Part shown: piece after piece, positions 34,296 to 44,051 of the stretch
How the letters are laid out: the number at the start of each line of letters is the position of its first letter
How positions within the stretch are numbered: the first letter of the stretch is position 1
Source: Linnemannia hyalina
Lineage: Eukaryota > Mortierellomycota > Mortierellomycetes > Mortierellales > Mortierellaceae
Assembly: GCA_019671135.1 (NCBI GenBank)
Contig: JAHRHY010000009.1
Location: 992,001-1,056,000, forward strand
Direction of reading: 5' to 3'
Length of the DNA stretch: 64,000 nt
Translations under genes and position numbers: made by a program
The notes under the pieces: generated by a model
Told to the model about the DNA's origin: nothing
The model's input: the letters and a program-made list of their open reading frames with translations, nothing else
Database searches by the model: none

Positions 34296-35372
34296 ATACG
34301 TACCGATGGCTGCGACGATGCGTGTGAAGCCGATGTGTCGTTGTCCTGCGATGGAATGCTGCTGGAGGTAGTGTTCGATATTATGGTCTTGCCTCGAGCA
34401 TTTCTTGTTTTTTTACTCGTAGTATCCGTCACGTCGTCGTCGTCGTTTGTGCTGTTTCTCTTTCGACGCCTGGCGGTTGATGGTTGAGTCAAAGAGTTGT
34501 CCTGAGAGGCTATGTTACTGCTGGTTGCTGTGTGCGATTTTAAACGACTGTTCCTGCTCATGTTGGTCGAGAAGCGTTTGTCGCATCCCGTAAACGGACA
34601 TGGAAAGGGAGGATGCGTTATGGTGTGCTCGATGAGATCGGCGTTGGTCGAAAAGGTCCTTCCGCAGGTGACTAACGAGCAATCATATATATGATGCTGT
34701 AGTTTCAAATGGTTTGTCAAGTTTTTTCTCCGCCCCTGGACGAACGGACACCCCTCCTCTCGGCAAGGGAAACTACCTTTGTTGTCGTGTTGGTCTTGGT
34801 GGCGTTGGACGGCGGGTATCCGAGTACTCCTCCGTGAACTGGAATAAATAGATCTCGCATCGACCTGTTTCGAAAATGGCGAGTACGCGATAAGTAAAAG
34901 CACAAAAAGACCATGGCGCAAAACTGAAACGTGTAATCGAGTTTAACTTAAAACTCACCATTTCGCAAGCCTAGTTTGTCACTGCGAGCAACTGGTATTC
35001 AAACAACGTCGTTTCCATGGGTGTCGTTCTCGTGCTCGGTCCTTCTTTTCTCTGTGGTGAATGGCGCTGAGCAACCGTCGAATGTGCATACGAATGGGGA
35101 ATGGGTCGTTACGCGAGATAGGAAGAGTTTGGCGTCCCTTGTGTAATAGTCGCATGTTGTACTGAAGCTGTTTTTGATGCCGTGGGATCTGATGTGCATT
35201 TGCAAGGTATTGTATCTGAGGGTGGTGTATGGGCAAACATCTTCGAGACAGCGGTATGAGGTGGGGTCGATGTGCTTTAGTTCCTGTGTCGTCGCACAGT
35301 GCCGTTGGTCTCCTCAGGATCAAATATCCTTCCGCAGTCCTCTTGTTGACAAGAGCGAAGTTCTTGGGACAT
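34296..35372 (-). pseudogene. C2H2 zinc-finger protein gene, fuller right-arm copy
   Basis: Starting at ATG 35372 (MSQELRSCQQEDCGRIFDPE) this copy holds more of the gene. Fingers seen in order: YRCLEDVCPYTTLRYNTLQM (with H-SHG after), CTFDGCSAPFTTEKRRTEH, then after a likely intron (GTGAGT...CAG, about 34964-34871) CREEGCPFVQGRRKNLTNH, CSLVTCGRTFSTNADLIEH and CPFTGCDKRFST, followed by a Ser/Thr/basic tail. A frame break near 35285, a stop before the intron, and a GTACGT donor at about 34303 whose expected next exon is absent indicate a non-functional gene. Both arms share the frame break, so it predates the duplication. The ancestor was probably a nuclear DNA-binding protein. Confidence 0.7.
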
Positions 35373-35774
35373 GGCGGAAAGTTATTGTAATATGTATTAG
35401 CAGCGAAGAGGAGAATAGGAGTAGGGAGGAGTGTTGATAAAACAAAAGGGAAAGAAAAGAAAAGAAATCAATTCAAAAGGAAACAAAGGCTTGGAAATAT
35501 CTAACTTGCGCAAAAAAATTATCAGTCCACTCTTTCCTGATTCCACTGATTCCCTTTTTTTTACCTTATCCAAGGCTAGCTGAAAAAAAAAGCCTTGTTG
35601 ACAATCTGCTTTAAAAGCCTTCCGATTAGAATTTAAACTTCTTTGTATCCCAAGTTTTGTTTTGGACAACCACAACATTGCCCTCATTTCTTATTGTGTC
35701 TGCCATGGTTATAGCAACTCGTACTCTCTTGTCACGTCCTCCCTTAGTGTCTGTAGTTCCATGGCTCAAAATTA
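34735..35774 (-). repeat. Right arm of the large inverted duplication
   Basis: Reverse complement of 32994-34058. The outer end reads GTAGTTCCATGGCTCAAAAT. It lacks the long A run of the left arm. Together with the 0.68-kb spacer this makes a structure of about 2.78 kb able to fold into a long hairpin. Confidence 0.85.
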
Positions 35775-35808
35775 GTACTACAATACTTTCAAGGTCTGCG
35801 GCAAATTG

Positions 35809-36422
35809 AGGAAGAAAATGATTTGCCCGATTCTGGATGGCCTATTCGAGCAAAGCCAATGCATTTCCCAGTTCTCCCACCTTCCACGAGCGATGGCGAT
35901 GCGTACATTCCGCGATGCAGTGATCTACAGCCTGCCGACAGCGTTATATATCCCCGGCCGAACAACAGAGGGTGTCGAATATCATCGATACACTGGGGCT
36001 GGTTCTGTTTGCTTTGAAAGATGCCCTTGGAGCGGAGCAAAATGCTCTTGCTCACCCCTGGGTGATCGCCAAGCTGTCCGCCAGGACAGTCAGTGTTTGT
36101 CCGATAATACCCCACACTCGCGAGCGAAAGCATGGTGAGGGCAAAGCGGTTTTGACATGTTCATGCCCATCAGTCGCGACGCTGGGTTTGGAGCACATAT
36201 TATCAGTGGTCCCCTACACAGCCTGGCTCGTACGCCGCAAGTTTGTCGAACTCGATGGCCGCTTGTGCGAGCTGCTTAATCGAGACTGGGAGTTTTCGCC
36301 GCAACTTCGATACGCATGCTCAAAAACCCTTGCTGGCTGCATCACTTTCAACAAAGGCCAGTCTTTCATCCCAATCCTCGGCAACACAAATCTGAACAAA
36401 CGCCTGGAAGCATTGGCCTGAC
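35809..36422 (+). pseudogene. Orphan decayed reading frame
   Basis: Protein-like text runs through two frames: first GWPIRAKPMHFPVLPPSTSD and DAYIPRCSDLQPADSVIYPR, then, after a frame change near 35972, LGLVLFALKDALGAEQNALA, LVRRKFVELDGRLCELLNR and GQSFIPILGNTNLNKRLEAL plus A and a stop. The last about 22 codons, the stop and the following bases match a relic at 23113-23260, so a repeated gene family is likely. I do not recognise the family. One frame change and no clear start suggest a broken copy. Confidence 0.45.
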
Positions 36423-36429
36423 AGCGGAT

Positions 36430-36890
36430 CGATCTGTTGTGAGCTTTGTCAATTGGGAATTCACTGCATCTTGCAATACTTTAAAATTATCCCATTCTAG
36501 CAACTTCCCACATTTTCTCCCTCTACTTCTTCTACCCACAGTTCCCACCAAAAAAAAAATGCACTTTGGCTATTGCGAACTATATATTGTGAACGATCGA
36601 TTCCTTGATCTTGGCGCTTCATGACTTGGCCACAACTGGGCAAAAGGTATCACCAACCATGAACCACTACTTTTTTCTATTTCCTCTTTATTTTTATCTA
36701 CCACTCAGTACAGTGCAAACATCCTCTCCGTAGCCACACTCAAGACTCAGATTCTGCAGATTAAGTGTGAAAAAAGGGGGGGAAGTCTGAACAGATAAAG
36801 TTACACATGGAGTAGAACATCAATCCTTCTACCATCCTGTCCCAACTCTTCGCTCCAGGTCCCGGTCACCAACCTGGACACCCACGAGGA
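36430..36890. other. Intergenic, no gene seen
   Basis: AT-rich sequence with short homopolymers between the orphan relic and the tRNA gene. No gene is supported. Confidence 0.4.
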
Positions 36891-36892
36891 GG

Positions 36893-36901
36893 AAAAAAAA
36901 A
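36893..36901 (-). terminator. RNA polymerase III terminator of tRNA-Trp
   Basis: Nine consecutive A on the plus strand, i.e. nine T on the transcribed minus strand, begin seven bases after the tRNA 3' end. This is the expected Pol III stop signal. Confidence 0.75.
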
Positions 36902-36907
36902 GAACAA

Positions 36908-36980
36908 TGGAGAATGAGAGACTTGAACTCCCGACCTTCCGCTTTGGAGACGGACGCGCTGCCAATTGCGCCAATCCTCC
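36908..36980 (-). tRNA. tRNA-Trp (anticodon CCA)
   Basis: The 73-base minus-strand sequence folds as a standard cloverleaf. The acceptor stem is GGAGGAT with ATTCTCC plus discriminator A. The D arm contains GCGCAATTGGCAGCGC. The anticodon stem TCCGT/GCGGA encloses loop CTCCAAA, so the anticodon is CCA for tryptophan. The T arm is GGGAG-TTCAAGT-CTCTC. No intron is visible. Internal A and B box equivalents are present and a T run follows. Confidence 0.93.
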
Positions 36981-36999
36981 TTCATGTTGTCCATGTTTA

Positions 37000-37600
37000 A
37001 GCATTTTTCTGCTCTCGTCCTTTGTATCGGATGGATAAGATGGGCTTTCTGGGATGAAGTAGAGGGAGGGGCGGGGGGGGGGGGGGGTCAGGGAACCAAT
37101 CAGGTAGCGCGGATTTTAATCATGGTTCCTGAGTGTGATAGAAAGGAATGGAATGGGATTGAGAAAAAATAGGAGCCTCAACTTTGTTTTCTGTTTGGCA
37201 AACTATTTGGCAGTGATAATTGAAGCACAAAAGAAAAAAAAAAGAGGCGTAAAGAATCAGAGTGCAACAGCGATTCACACTTTTCTGTGAGAGAGAGAGA
37301 CCAAGAGTGAACCAGAAGGGGGGAAAAAAAGGATGGATGAAAGCGCGTTAATGAAGACATGTTGGATAATGATCGTCGCGATGAGAAATAAAAATGAGCA
37401 GTTCAATTTTTTATTACTTTGTGTTGAAGAGAAATAATTATTGATGGGTGTGGGTAGTTAGAGCGAGAAGAGATGATTACTGTGTATGAAATGGCTAGAT
37501 ACGAAAAACGAATTGCAAATAAGAACATAGAGGAGGCAAGTAGTGAAGCGAAGTAGGAGACGAAAGAAGAGTACTCTACGAGCAACAAACGAGTGGCGTT
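37000..37600. other. Intergenic with homopolymer runs
   Basis: It contains a G run (about 37074-37087), A-rich tracts and no supported gene. The right part is 3' flank of the HAP2 gene. Confidence 0.4.
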
Positions 37601-37602
37601 TT

Positions 37603-39621
37603 TCAGTCATCCCCGGTTGGAGTCAAGAGACTGCCGCTTCCATCATCTTCGGGCACCTGGGCGTCCTCCTCAGCGTCCTCCACAGCGCCCTCCTCTTCTT
37701 CATCCGGCGTCGAGGAAAATGTAGTACCTTGTCCTTGAGTTGACTCGGCCAACGAAATAAAGGATGGATCAGCGACTTCAGCAGGGACCGCGGTGGATCC
37801 TGGGCCTCCACCCGTCTCTATGGCTGCTGAAGGCGGCGTCGCCGTGACGGGTGGAGTGGCCGCTGCTGGGGTGTGCTGTGCTGAACTCGTGGGGGTCATG
37901 AGCGAGGTTGATCTGTTCACGGCCGAACCAATGGCAGCCGACCCTGGGTGGTGGAAACCTTGCTGTTGAGTCGATGAAGAAGATCCCTCGACATTTGGGA
38001 AAGTTGTAGATACAGAATGCTGACTAATAGGAACACTACCGGATGTCGAGGTGGCGACGGTGGCACCTGTGGACGAAAACGTGGTGGCAGAGCCGGGAGA
38101 AATCGAGCCCACCGACGACAACGACTGAGAACGTCCATGGGAGGAAGAGACGGATGCTAGTGGAAGATCACTTGCAGGACCCAACCATGCCATTGAAGGG
38201 ATTGAGGATCCTGCAGAAGCGTCAGTCAGGGGTGATGGACCAGGCTGATTCGAAGTCAACAAAGATGCCGCCTCAAAAGTCTGGGTGAGCTGGTTACCCT
38301 GCTGAGATGGCAACATCATACCTGGGGCTTGGTGTTGAAGCTCATCGCCTTGATGGAATTGTTGGATGGCAGAGGGTTGTTGTTGGTGGTTGTACATTGT
38401 GTCAACAACCCCAGGTGTAGTTGGCAAGTGGTGCTGCAGAGGCAACGGGACCTGCGACTGTTGCTGTTGGTGTGGTGGCGGCTGAGATGAGCGAGGAGGG
38501 TAAGGACGGTGTCGTTGGTCATGGAAAGCTTGTTGGTGAGGGTCTTGTTGCTGCTGTTGCTGCTGTGTGCCCTGCTGTCTCTGCATGAGGATTTGTTGAC
38601 TGATGAACTGCTGCTGCTGCTCTGGAGTGTAGTTGGTGTTGGCGAGATGCATGTCGCCTCCAACAGGACCGATGCCTCCTTGGGCCTCGAACAATGCCTG
38701 AAGTCGATCCAGCTCCGCAATCTCGTGCGAGGTCAAAAATCGCCCTCCTGGGCCGCGGGGTCTTCGCATCGCATGCTTGTGTCGCGATTCGTGCAAGTAA
38801 GGCTATTGCATGTATCAGGAGGACCATTTTAGCAGCCAAATACATATTCAATAAAACGTTCATATAACATAATATACTTGAGGTGAAACAAGTAACAACT
38901 GATTACAGCAGAGACATACCTTGCGGATCTTGGCCATTCGATTCATCTCCTCCAGCTTGGCACGGGCAGCACGTCTCTTCAAGATCCGGTGGTACTGCTT
39001 GGCATTTACATACAATGGCTCCTCATCGCCACCGCCAGGTTGCTGGCCTTGACCACCCGCAGATCCTTCTCCATTGTTGGCTGGGTTTGGAGGCAAAGGA
39101 AGATGAGGCTGATGCATATCTGGTGGGTATGGCGGGCCCTGCTGTTGGTGGTGAGGCTGGTAGGGCTGTTGAGAGTGCGAATGTGGGTGGCCAAAATCTT
39201 GCGACGAACGACCCTGCGAATGAGGGGACGAAGATCTGGTTGGGCTCTGAGGTGCCATCATTCCCTGCGACTATGAAAATGAAATGAAGTCTGTGCGTTA
39301 ACACACAATCATATACTCATGAGAAGGATAGCAAAGTTCTCTTATGGTAGAGACATGTATGCTTCGGTTCTTACCATAGCAAACTGCTGTTGCTGAAAGT
39401 CAGAGTACCGTCCACCCTATCGTATTTTATTAAAAAGAATACACACACAAAAAAATAAAATATTCACACGGACCAGTCAGCTTTTGATTGACAAGGTAAA
39501 AGGAGACATCATCGTTGTGCGTCATTATTTCAAGGCTTACTGGGTTCTGGCTGTAGACGACTCCTTGCTGGTAAGGTTGCTGCTGCTGTGGTGGCTGTTG
39601 TTGTTGCTGGTGGTGGAGCAT
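37603..39621 (-). CDS. HAP2: CCAAT-binding factor subunit HAP2 / NF-YA
   Basis: Minus-strand exons 39621-39541, 39416-39375, 39270-38920 and 38802-37603 give about 557 residues. The conserved NF-YA core is complete and spans the last intron: the HAP3/HAP5-interaction helix (YVNAKQYHRILKRRAARAKL, from about 128), a linker (EEMNRMAKIRK), then the DNA-binding part (PYLHESRHKHAMRRPRGPGG plus RF). The flanks are Gln/Pro/His-rich low complexity, usual for activation regions. It acts in the nucleus as the sequence-specific subunit of the CCAAT-binding trimer, which in yeasts activates respiratory genes. The start at 39621 was chosen because the sequence upstream in the same frame looks like pyrimidine-rich leader. 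It is divergent from IMP3 across about 500 bp. Confidence 0.93.
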
Positions 39622-40124
39622 GGGATCTTGCGGTTTTCTGTTGTTATCGGTTGAGGTTGGAGGTGGACGGTACTTGATTACTGGTGGGTACACGACAACT
39701 GGAGTTGGTAAGCACACGTTCTCGGGTAGAAACAAAAAAGAGTAAAGTCGTGAGTTGAGTGGTCTGTTGAAGTAGGATGGTTGGGAAGGCGAAGAGGTGT
39801 AGGGCGAGGTGAGTAAGGAAAGGGAGGGGAGATGAAAGTGGGGTGAGAAGGTGTTAAATCGATCCTTGGGCAAAGCGGGGTAAAAGAAGTAAAAAAAGAA
39901 GGGTGTGCGGTGTGAGATGGTGGCGCGCGGATTCTGTCGTTTGAAACACTGTGAAAAAAAAGACGATCTGTCACGGGACAAGCAGTCTCACATTTTTGAG
40001 TGGCTTTGTTCTGTTTGTCCCTTCCTCTCTTTTTTTTTTTTTGACCTGAAGTGTATTGCATGCACAAAGACAAGGCATCCTCTTTCAATAACAACCTCGA
40101 CCTCCATCACACACAACAACCGCC

Positions 40125-40940
40125 ATGCGTCAATTGTCCCATCACGAACAAAAACTTCTCAAGAAGGTCGACTTCTTGCAGTGGAAGTCGACTGAGAACG
40201 TGCGCGAGGTCAAGGTCATGCGTAGATACCACATCCAGAAGCGCGAGGACTATATCAAGTAAGGAAAGGCACAAGGATTATACACAGGGAGCAAGAGCAG
40301 GGCAATAAGGACTATTACTTGTAGCACTTGTGGATAGGAGCACAGGAAGAAACATTGAACTCTACAAGCACATAAGTTAACACTGAGCCTACTCTATATA
40401 CCTCACTTACTTAGATACAACAAACTCTGTGGAAGCATCAAATCTCTCGCCAACAAAATCTCACTTCTCCCTCCTCAGGATCCCTTCCGTTCCAAGCAGG
40501 AGGAAGTATTGCTGGAAAAGTTGTACAACATGGGCATCATCACCGCCCAGAAGCAGTTCTCGCAGGTCGACAAGATCACCGTCTCGGCATTCTGTCGTCG
40601 TAGACTCCCCATTGTGATGTGCCGTTTGAAGATGGCCGAGACTGTCAAAGAGGCTGTCACTTTTGTTGAGCAGGGGCATATCCGTGTCGGACCAGAGACT
40701 GTCAGTGATCCAGCATACTTGGTGACCCGCAACATGGAAGACTTTGTCACCTGGGTCGATACTTCCAAGATCAAGAGAAAGATCATGAAGTACAACGACA
40801 AGGTAAGCAATTGTACCTCAGTGTTGTTCCTGGGTCTGAAGTGGTTTGTTGTATTAGTAATGCAAAGACTCTAACTCGTTCTGTCTTTCTTTCTATTAAC
40901 TTTCACAATGCTATAGTTGGACGATTTCGATCTTTTGTAA
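40125..40940 (+). CDS. IMP3: U3 snoRNP protein IMP3
   Basis: Exons 40125-40258, 40415-40802 and 40917-40940 give about 181 residues, very close to yeast Imp3 (183). The start [20 protein letters not shown] and the middle [20 protein letters not shown] and [18 protein letters not shown] are typical. An S4 RNA-binding domain covers about 105-165 ([20 protein letters not shown]). The protein ends LDDFDLL, supplied by a tiny last exon. Imp3 is part of the small-subunit processome and helps U3 snoRNA pair with pre-rRNA in the nucleolus. The gene shares its upstream region with HAP2. Confidence 0.95.
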
Positions 40941-41303
40941 AACAACTCTTCATCCTCTGTATACTATCATTCCCGCATTCATTCTAATAAATTCAGCTCA
41001 TAAGCACTTGCATTCCATGGAGAAGAAAAGTTGTGGGTTCTCTGGATTTATTCAGTACTCTTTGCCAACGCACCAGTATCAGTATTCATCGATAGTTAGG
41101 CCTGAACAGTTGGCCAAGTTGGCTCAGATATCCTGCATGGAGATAGCGCAGGATAATTTTCAAGGCAACCAGAATGCAAATGATTCCGGGCCAAGCCACA
41201 GGTCCGTGGTTTTTCGGTGTTTTTTGTGTGCAGCCTCCGACAGCGAACGATTGATCCATCACACCCTCCCTCCTCTCTCTCCCTCTCCATCACATACTTC
41301 ACC

Positions 41304-42225
41304 ATGTCTGGCATCACCCTCATCAACCAGGTCAAGGCCTCCAAGTTCTTGTCCGGCGTCCTCCAGCCCGTCGCCAACGCCTTCGTCAACGCTTCCGGCT
41401 ACCGCAAGCTCGGTGCGTTTCCCTTTCTCCTTCTATTCTCCTATTGAGCACTTTTCACGATTTTTTCCGAACGTGTCTCCAACCACGGAAAAGCCGACAA
41501 ACGAGTCTCCTACTTGTCCACGCAGATCATCGACATAAGGCGACCCTATTTTTTATGGATTCGGGTGCACGCATGGAGACAAAGGATGATTGCGGTGATT
41601 GCGGTGTCTGGTCGGCAACACTTGTTTTGTTTAAGGCCAGATGAGTTCAAGTCGGTATCGGAGCCCTGCATGATAAGCACCAGTTCGGACATTCCGCTAA
41701 CCAGGAACGGAGTGACTGATCCAGGACGTTTTAATCGAACAAGAGATGCCAGGATCGCTTTTTTGGAACACAGGACATTTTTATTTACGATCACTACGCG
41801 CGGAAAACCGACTTGTGCTTACAGGACCCTCTCAGGGCACTCTTTTACGACCAGTCGCAGTGGATAAGGCTTTTCATATCAAAAATAATCAACGACAAAG
41901 AAAGCCAATGAGCAAGACTGTTTACGCCTCAATCGATCTTTCTTTCTTCGCGTCCCCAATAGGTTTGCGTTACGACGATGTCCTCCGTGAGGAGACCGAC
42001 ATCATCCGTGAAGCTGTCAACCGTCTCCCCGATAACGAGGGTTACGAGCGCGTCTACCGCATGAAGGTCGCCTTCCAGTACTCCCTCTCCCACACCATCG
42101 CCACCAAGGAGAACGCCATCAAGCCTGAGGAGGATATCCGTTACCTCACCCCCGTCATCGATGAGGTCGCTGTCGAGTTTGCTGAGAAGGAGGACTTCAA
42201 CAACATCAAGTCCTACTCCAAGTAA
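41304..42225 (+). CDS. QCR7: Cytochrome bc1 complex subunit 7 (QCR7)
   Basis: Two exons, 41304-41412 and 41963-42225, give about 123 residues (yeast Qcr7 has 127). Family features are YRKLGLRYDDVLREETDIIR, PDNEGYERVYRM, and the C-terminal acidic stretch ending EFAEKEDFNNIKSYSK. Qcr7 is a small matrix-side subunit of respiratory complex III that contacts cytochrome b. The intron of 550 bp is far longer than others in this window (mostly 70-330 bp); it holds no recognisable gene. The frame closes as CTC G|GT across the junction (donor GTGCGT, acceptor AATAG). Confidence 0.94.
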
Positions 42226-42518
42226 ATTTGACCCAATTTCGTAACAATCGCCTCGCCCATCAACCACCAACACCAGCACCCACAACCCGACTCTCCCCAA
42301 CAATCAACCCGACAAACTCGAACAATTGACACACCATTCAATGCGAGTCAGTTCATAATAGACCGTCAAATGGCAGCCGTGTAAGGATCCTAATGTCACC
42401 ACGCTGCGCGCAACATTAAATTATCAAAACTTTTTTCATGACAAGTCGTCGGATGCGGGTGCGCGATGGATGTCTCTTTATGAGTGTGAACACAATGTAG
42501 TGTTTTATTAGATATCGT

Positions 42519-43503
42519 CTAGTTTTCAAAGGAAGCAATGGTGCCGTCCAAGGCGATCTCGTGGGGGACGCCCTGGAGACTATGCACGAGTTGATAGTCC
42601 CACATGGCAAAAGGACCGCTCTTAGGCTGAGCCGTAGTGAACGAAGTTCCGGTCATGGTCGTAGAGTGGTTTACATGCGTCGAAGTAGATGTGTTTACCG
42701 CGGCAGTCGTCTCACCCTCTTGGATATCCTCTACTGGCTTGCGCTTGAGGTATATTCTTCCATAGAAGGGGTCTTGTCCGTTCAAAAGCATGGGGAGCCA
42801 GATCTGGTCATCCTCCCACATCTGGTCGTATGGGACATTGGCGAATGCGAACCACTGAGGGCGCATTTCTTCGCATCTATGATATTTAGGCATTGCAGAG
42901 TCAGTCAATCGAACCAGTTCATGTCTTGCTTTCTTTTCAAAGTACCTTGACTTGAGCATTGCGCCAAAGGATAGGTTGAACATACTCGCGGATTTGACCT
43001 TGAAATTCGTAGGACTTGTAGACATGAGTCTCGAGCGCAACGGGATCGTTCTCGAACTGGAACAACAGGATTCCGGCCTTTTTGAAATCCTCTGACTTGA
43101 CGGTGATACCAGCCTCCTCCTCGAGTTCGCGGAGTGCTCCTTCCCTCGTAGTCTCGCCAGGCTCGACCTTTCCTCCGAAACTAACAAAGGTGGAGGAGCA
43201 ACACTGTCAATTATATGAAGAACTGATACCTCGTAAACTTCCAGCTTGAGCACGAAATGGACAATGCCCTTACCCGTTCCAGAGATGGGCACCGAAACCT
43301 CGCTTTTTGTAACCAAGGAGAACCTGAAGACAACAGTAAGAAGGAATAGAATGTCAGTCAACGTCCTGCATATATGAACATATCCCTTCAATTTTGTTTC
43401 GAGCAATTGAGATAAGCTGACCTATCCTTACCATTTGCTTGGCCTTGTCGATAACGAGGACAAGGGTCAAGACTTTCTTGGAGGTGATGGTAAATGATTC
43501 CAT
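42519..43503 (-). CDS. NUDT1: Nudix hydrolase, MTH1/NUDT1-like (8-oxo-dGTP diphosphatase)
   Basis: Exons 43503-43432, 43323-43274, 43180-42986 and 42876-42519 give about 224 residues. The Nudix box is perfect: G-x5-E-x7-REUxEExGU as GKVEPGETTREGALRELEEE followed by AGI (about 44-66). Around it lie MTH1-type signatures: LLGYKKRGFGAHLWNGFGGK before the box, and MRPQWFAFANVPYDQMWEDD after it, where the tryptophan and paired Asp residues of MTH1 recognise the oxidised base. It probably removes 8-oxo-dGTP (or 2-OH-dATP) from the nucleotide pool. A Thr/Ser insertion near 175-195 makes it longer than human MTH1 (156). It is divergent from FEN1. Confidence 0.9.
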
Positions 43504-44051
43504 TGCGGTTGAAAAATAGTAACGAGTTGAAGGAGGATCAGAATGTCGGTTCGTCGTTAAATATTGTACCTGGAGTGAGTGTCAGTGTGACTGGTGGGAG
43601 CAGAAAAGGAAAAATTGAATTCCGTTGCCACCAACATTTGAAGACGCGCCTCGTTTGTTTATGTTTTTGGTAGTGTGATTCGCTTCTTTCTTTACACCCC
43701 CGCAAACACAACAACTGTAAGGACTCATCCAAACGGCTTCCAGGAGGAACTTTGCTTGCACCAAAACACCTGCACATATTCTACAGGAGGACAGACAACC
43801 AGAAAGATCACCTAGCCAGTCTTGTCAACCGCAACCACACACCTGTCCTGCTTTGCGTTCCTGCGAGTTGAATGGGCAACAAGACCCTTCACATTCCTCT
43901 TCCCCCACAGACACCTACTCCACTCTCACCTTCTTCATCTTCACCACCAGCGAAAATCTCACGTTCACTTCCCACCTGCACAAAAACTCATCTATCTCTT
44001 CTTACCCCTCCTTGCTACCACTACTCGTTCTTCCACACAGAATCTACCGCC
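43504..44051. promoter_or_regulatory. Shared divergent promoter region of NUDT1-like and FEN1
   Basis: 548 bp separate the two start codons and no other gene is seen between them. The FEN1 side is a CT/CA-rich leader. No clear TATA box was found, as is common for constitutive housekeeping pairs. Confidence 0.45.

Noticed and set aside
33956..34921. 321-codon minus-strand frame as an intact zinc-finger protein
   Set aside because: It starts inside what looks like an intron and ends by reading into the tandem repeat and opposite palindrome arm; the upstream exon has frame breaks. Treated as pseudogene.
39430..39981. Earlier in-frame start for HAP2 (39981)
   Set aside because: The added 120 residues are Phe/Ser/Pro-rich translation of a CT-rich leader; the ATG at 39621 gives a Gln-rich start typical of the family.
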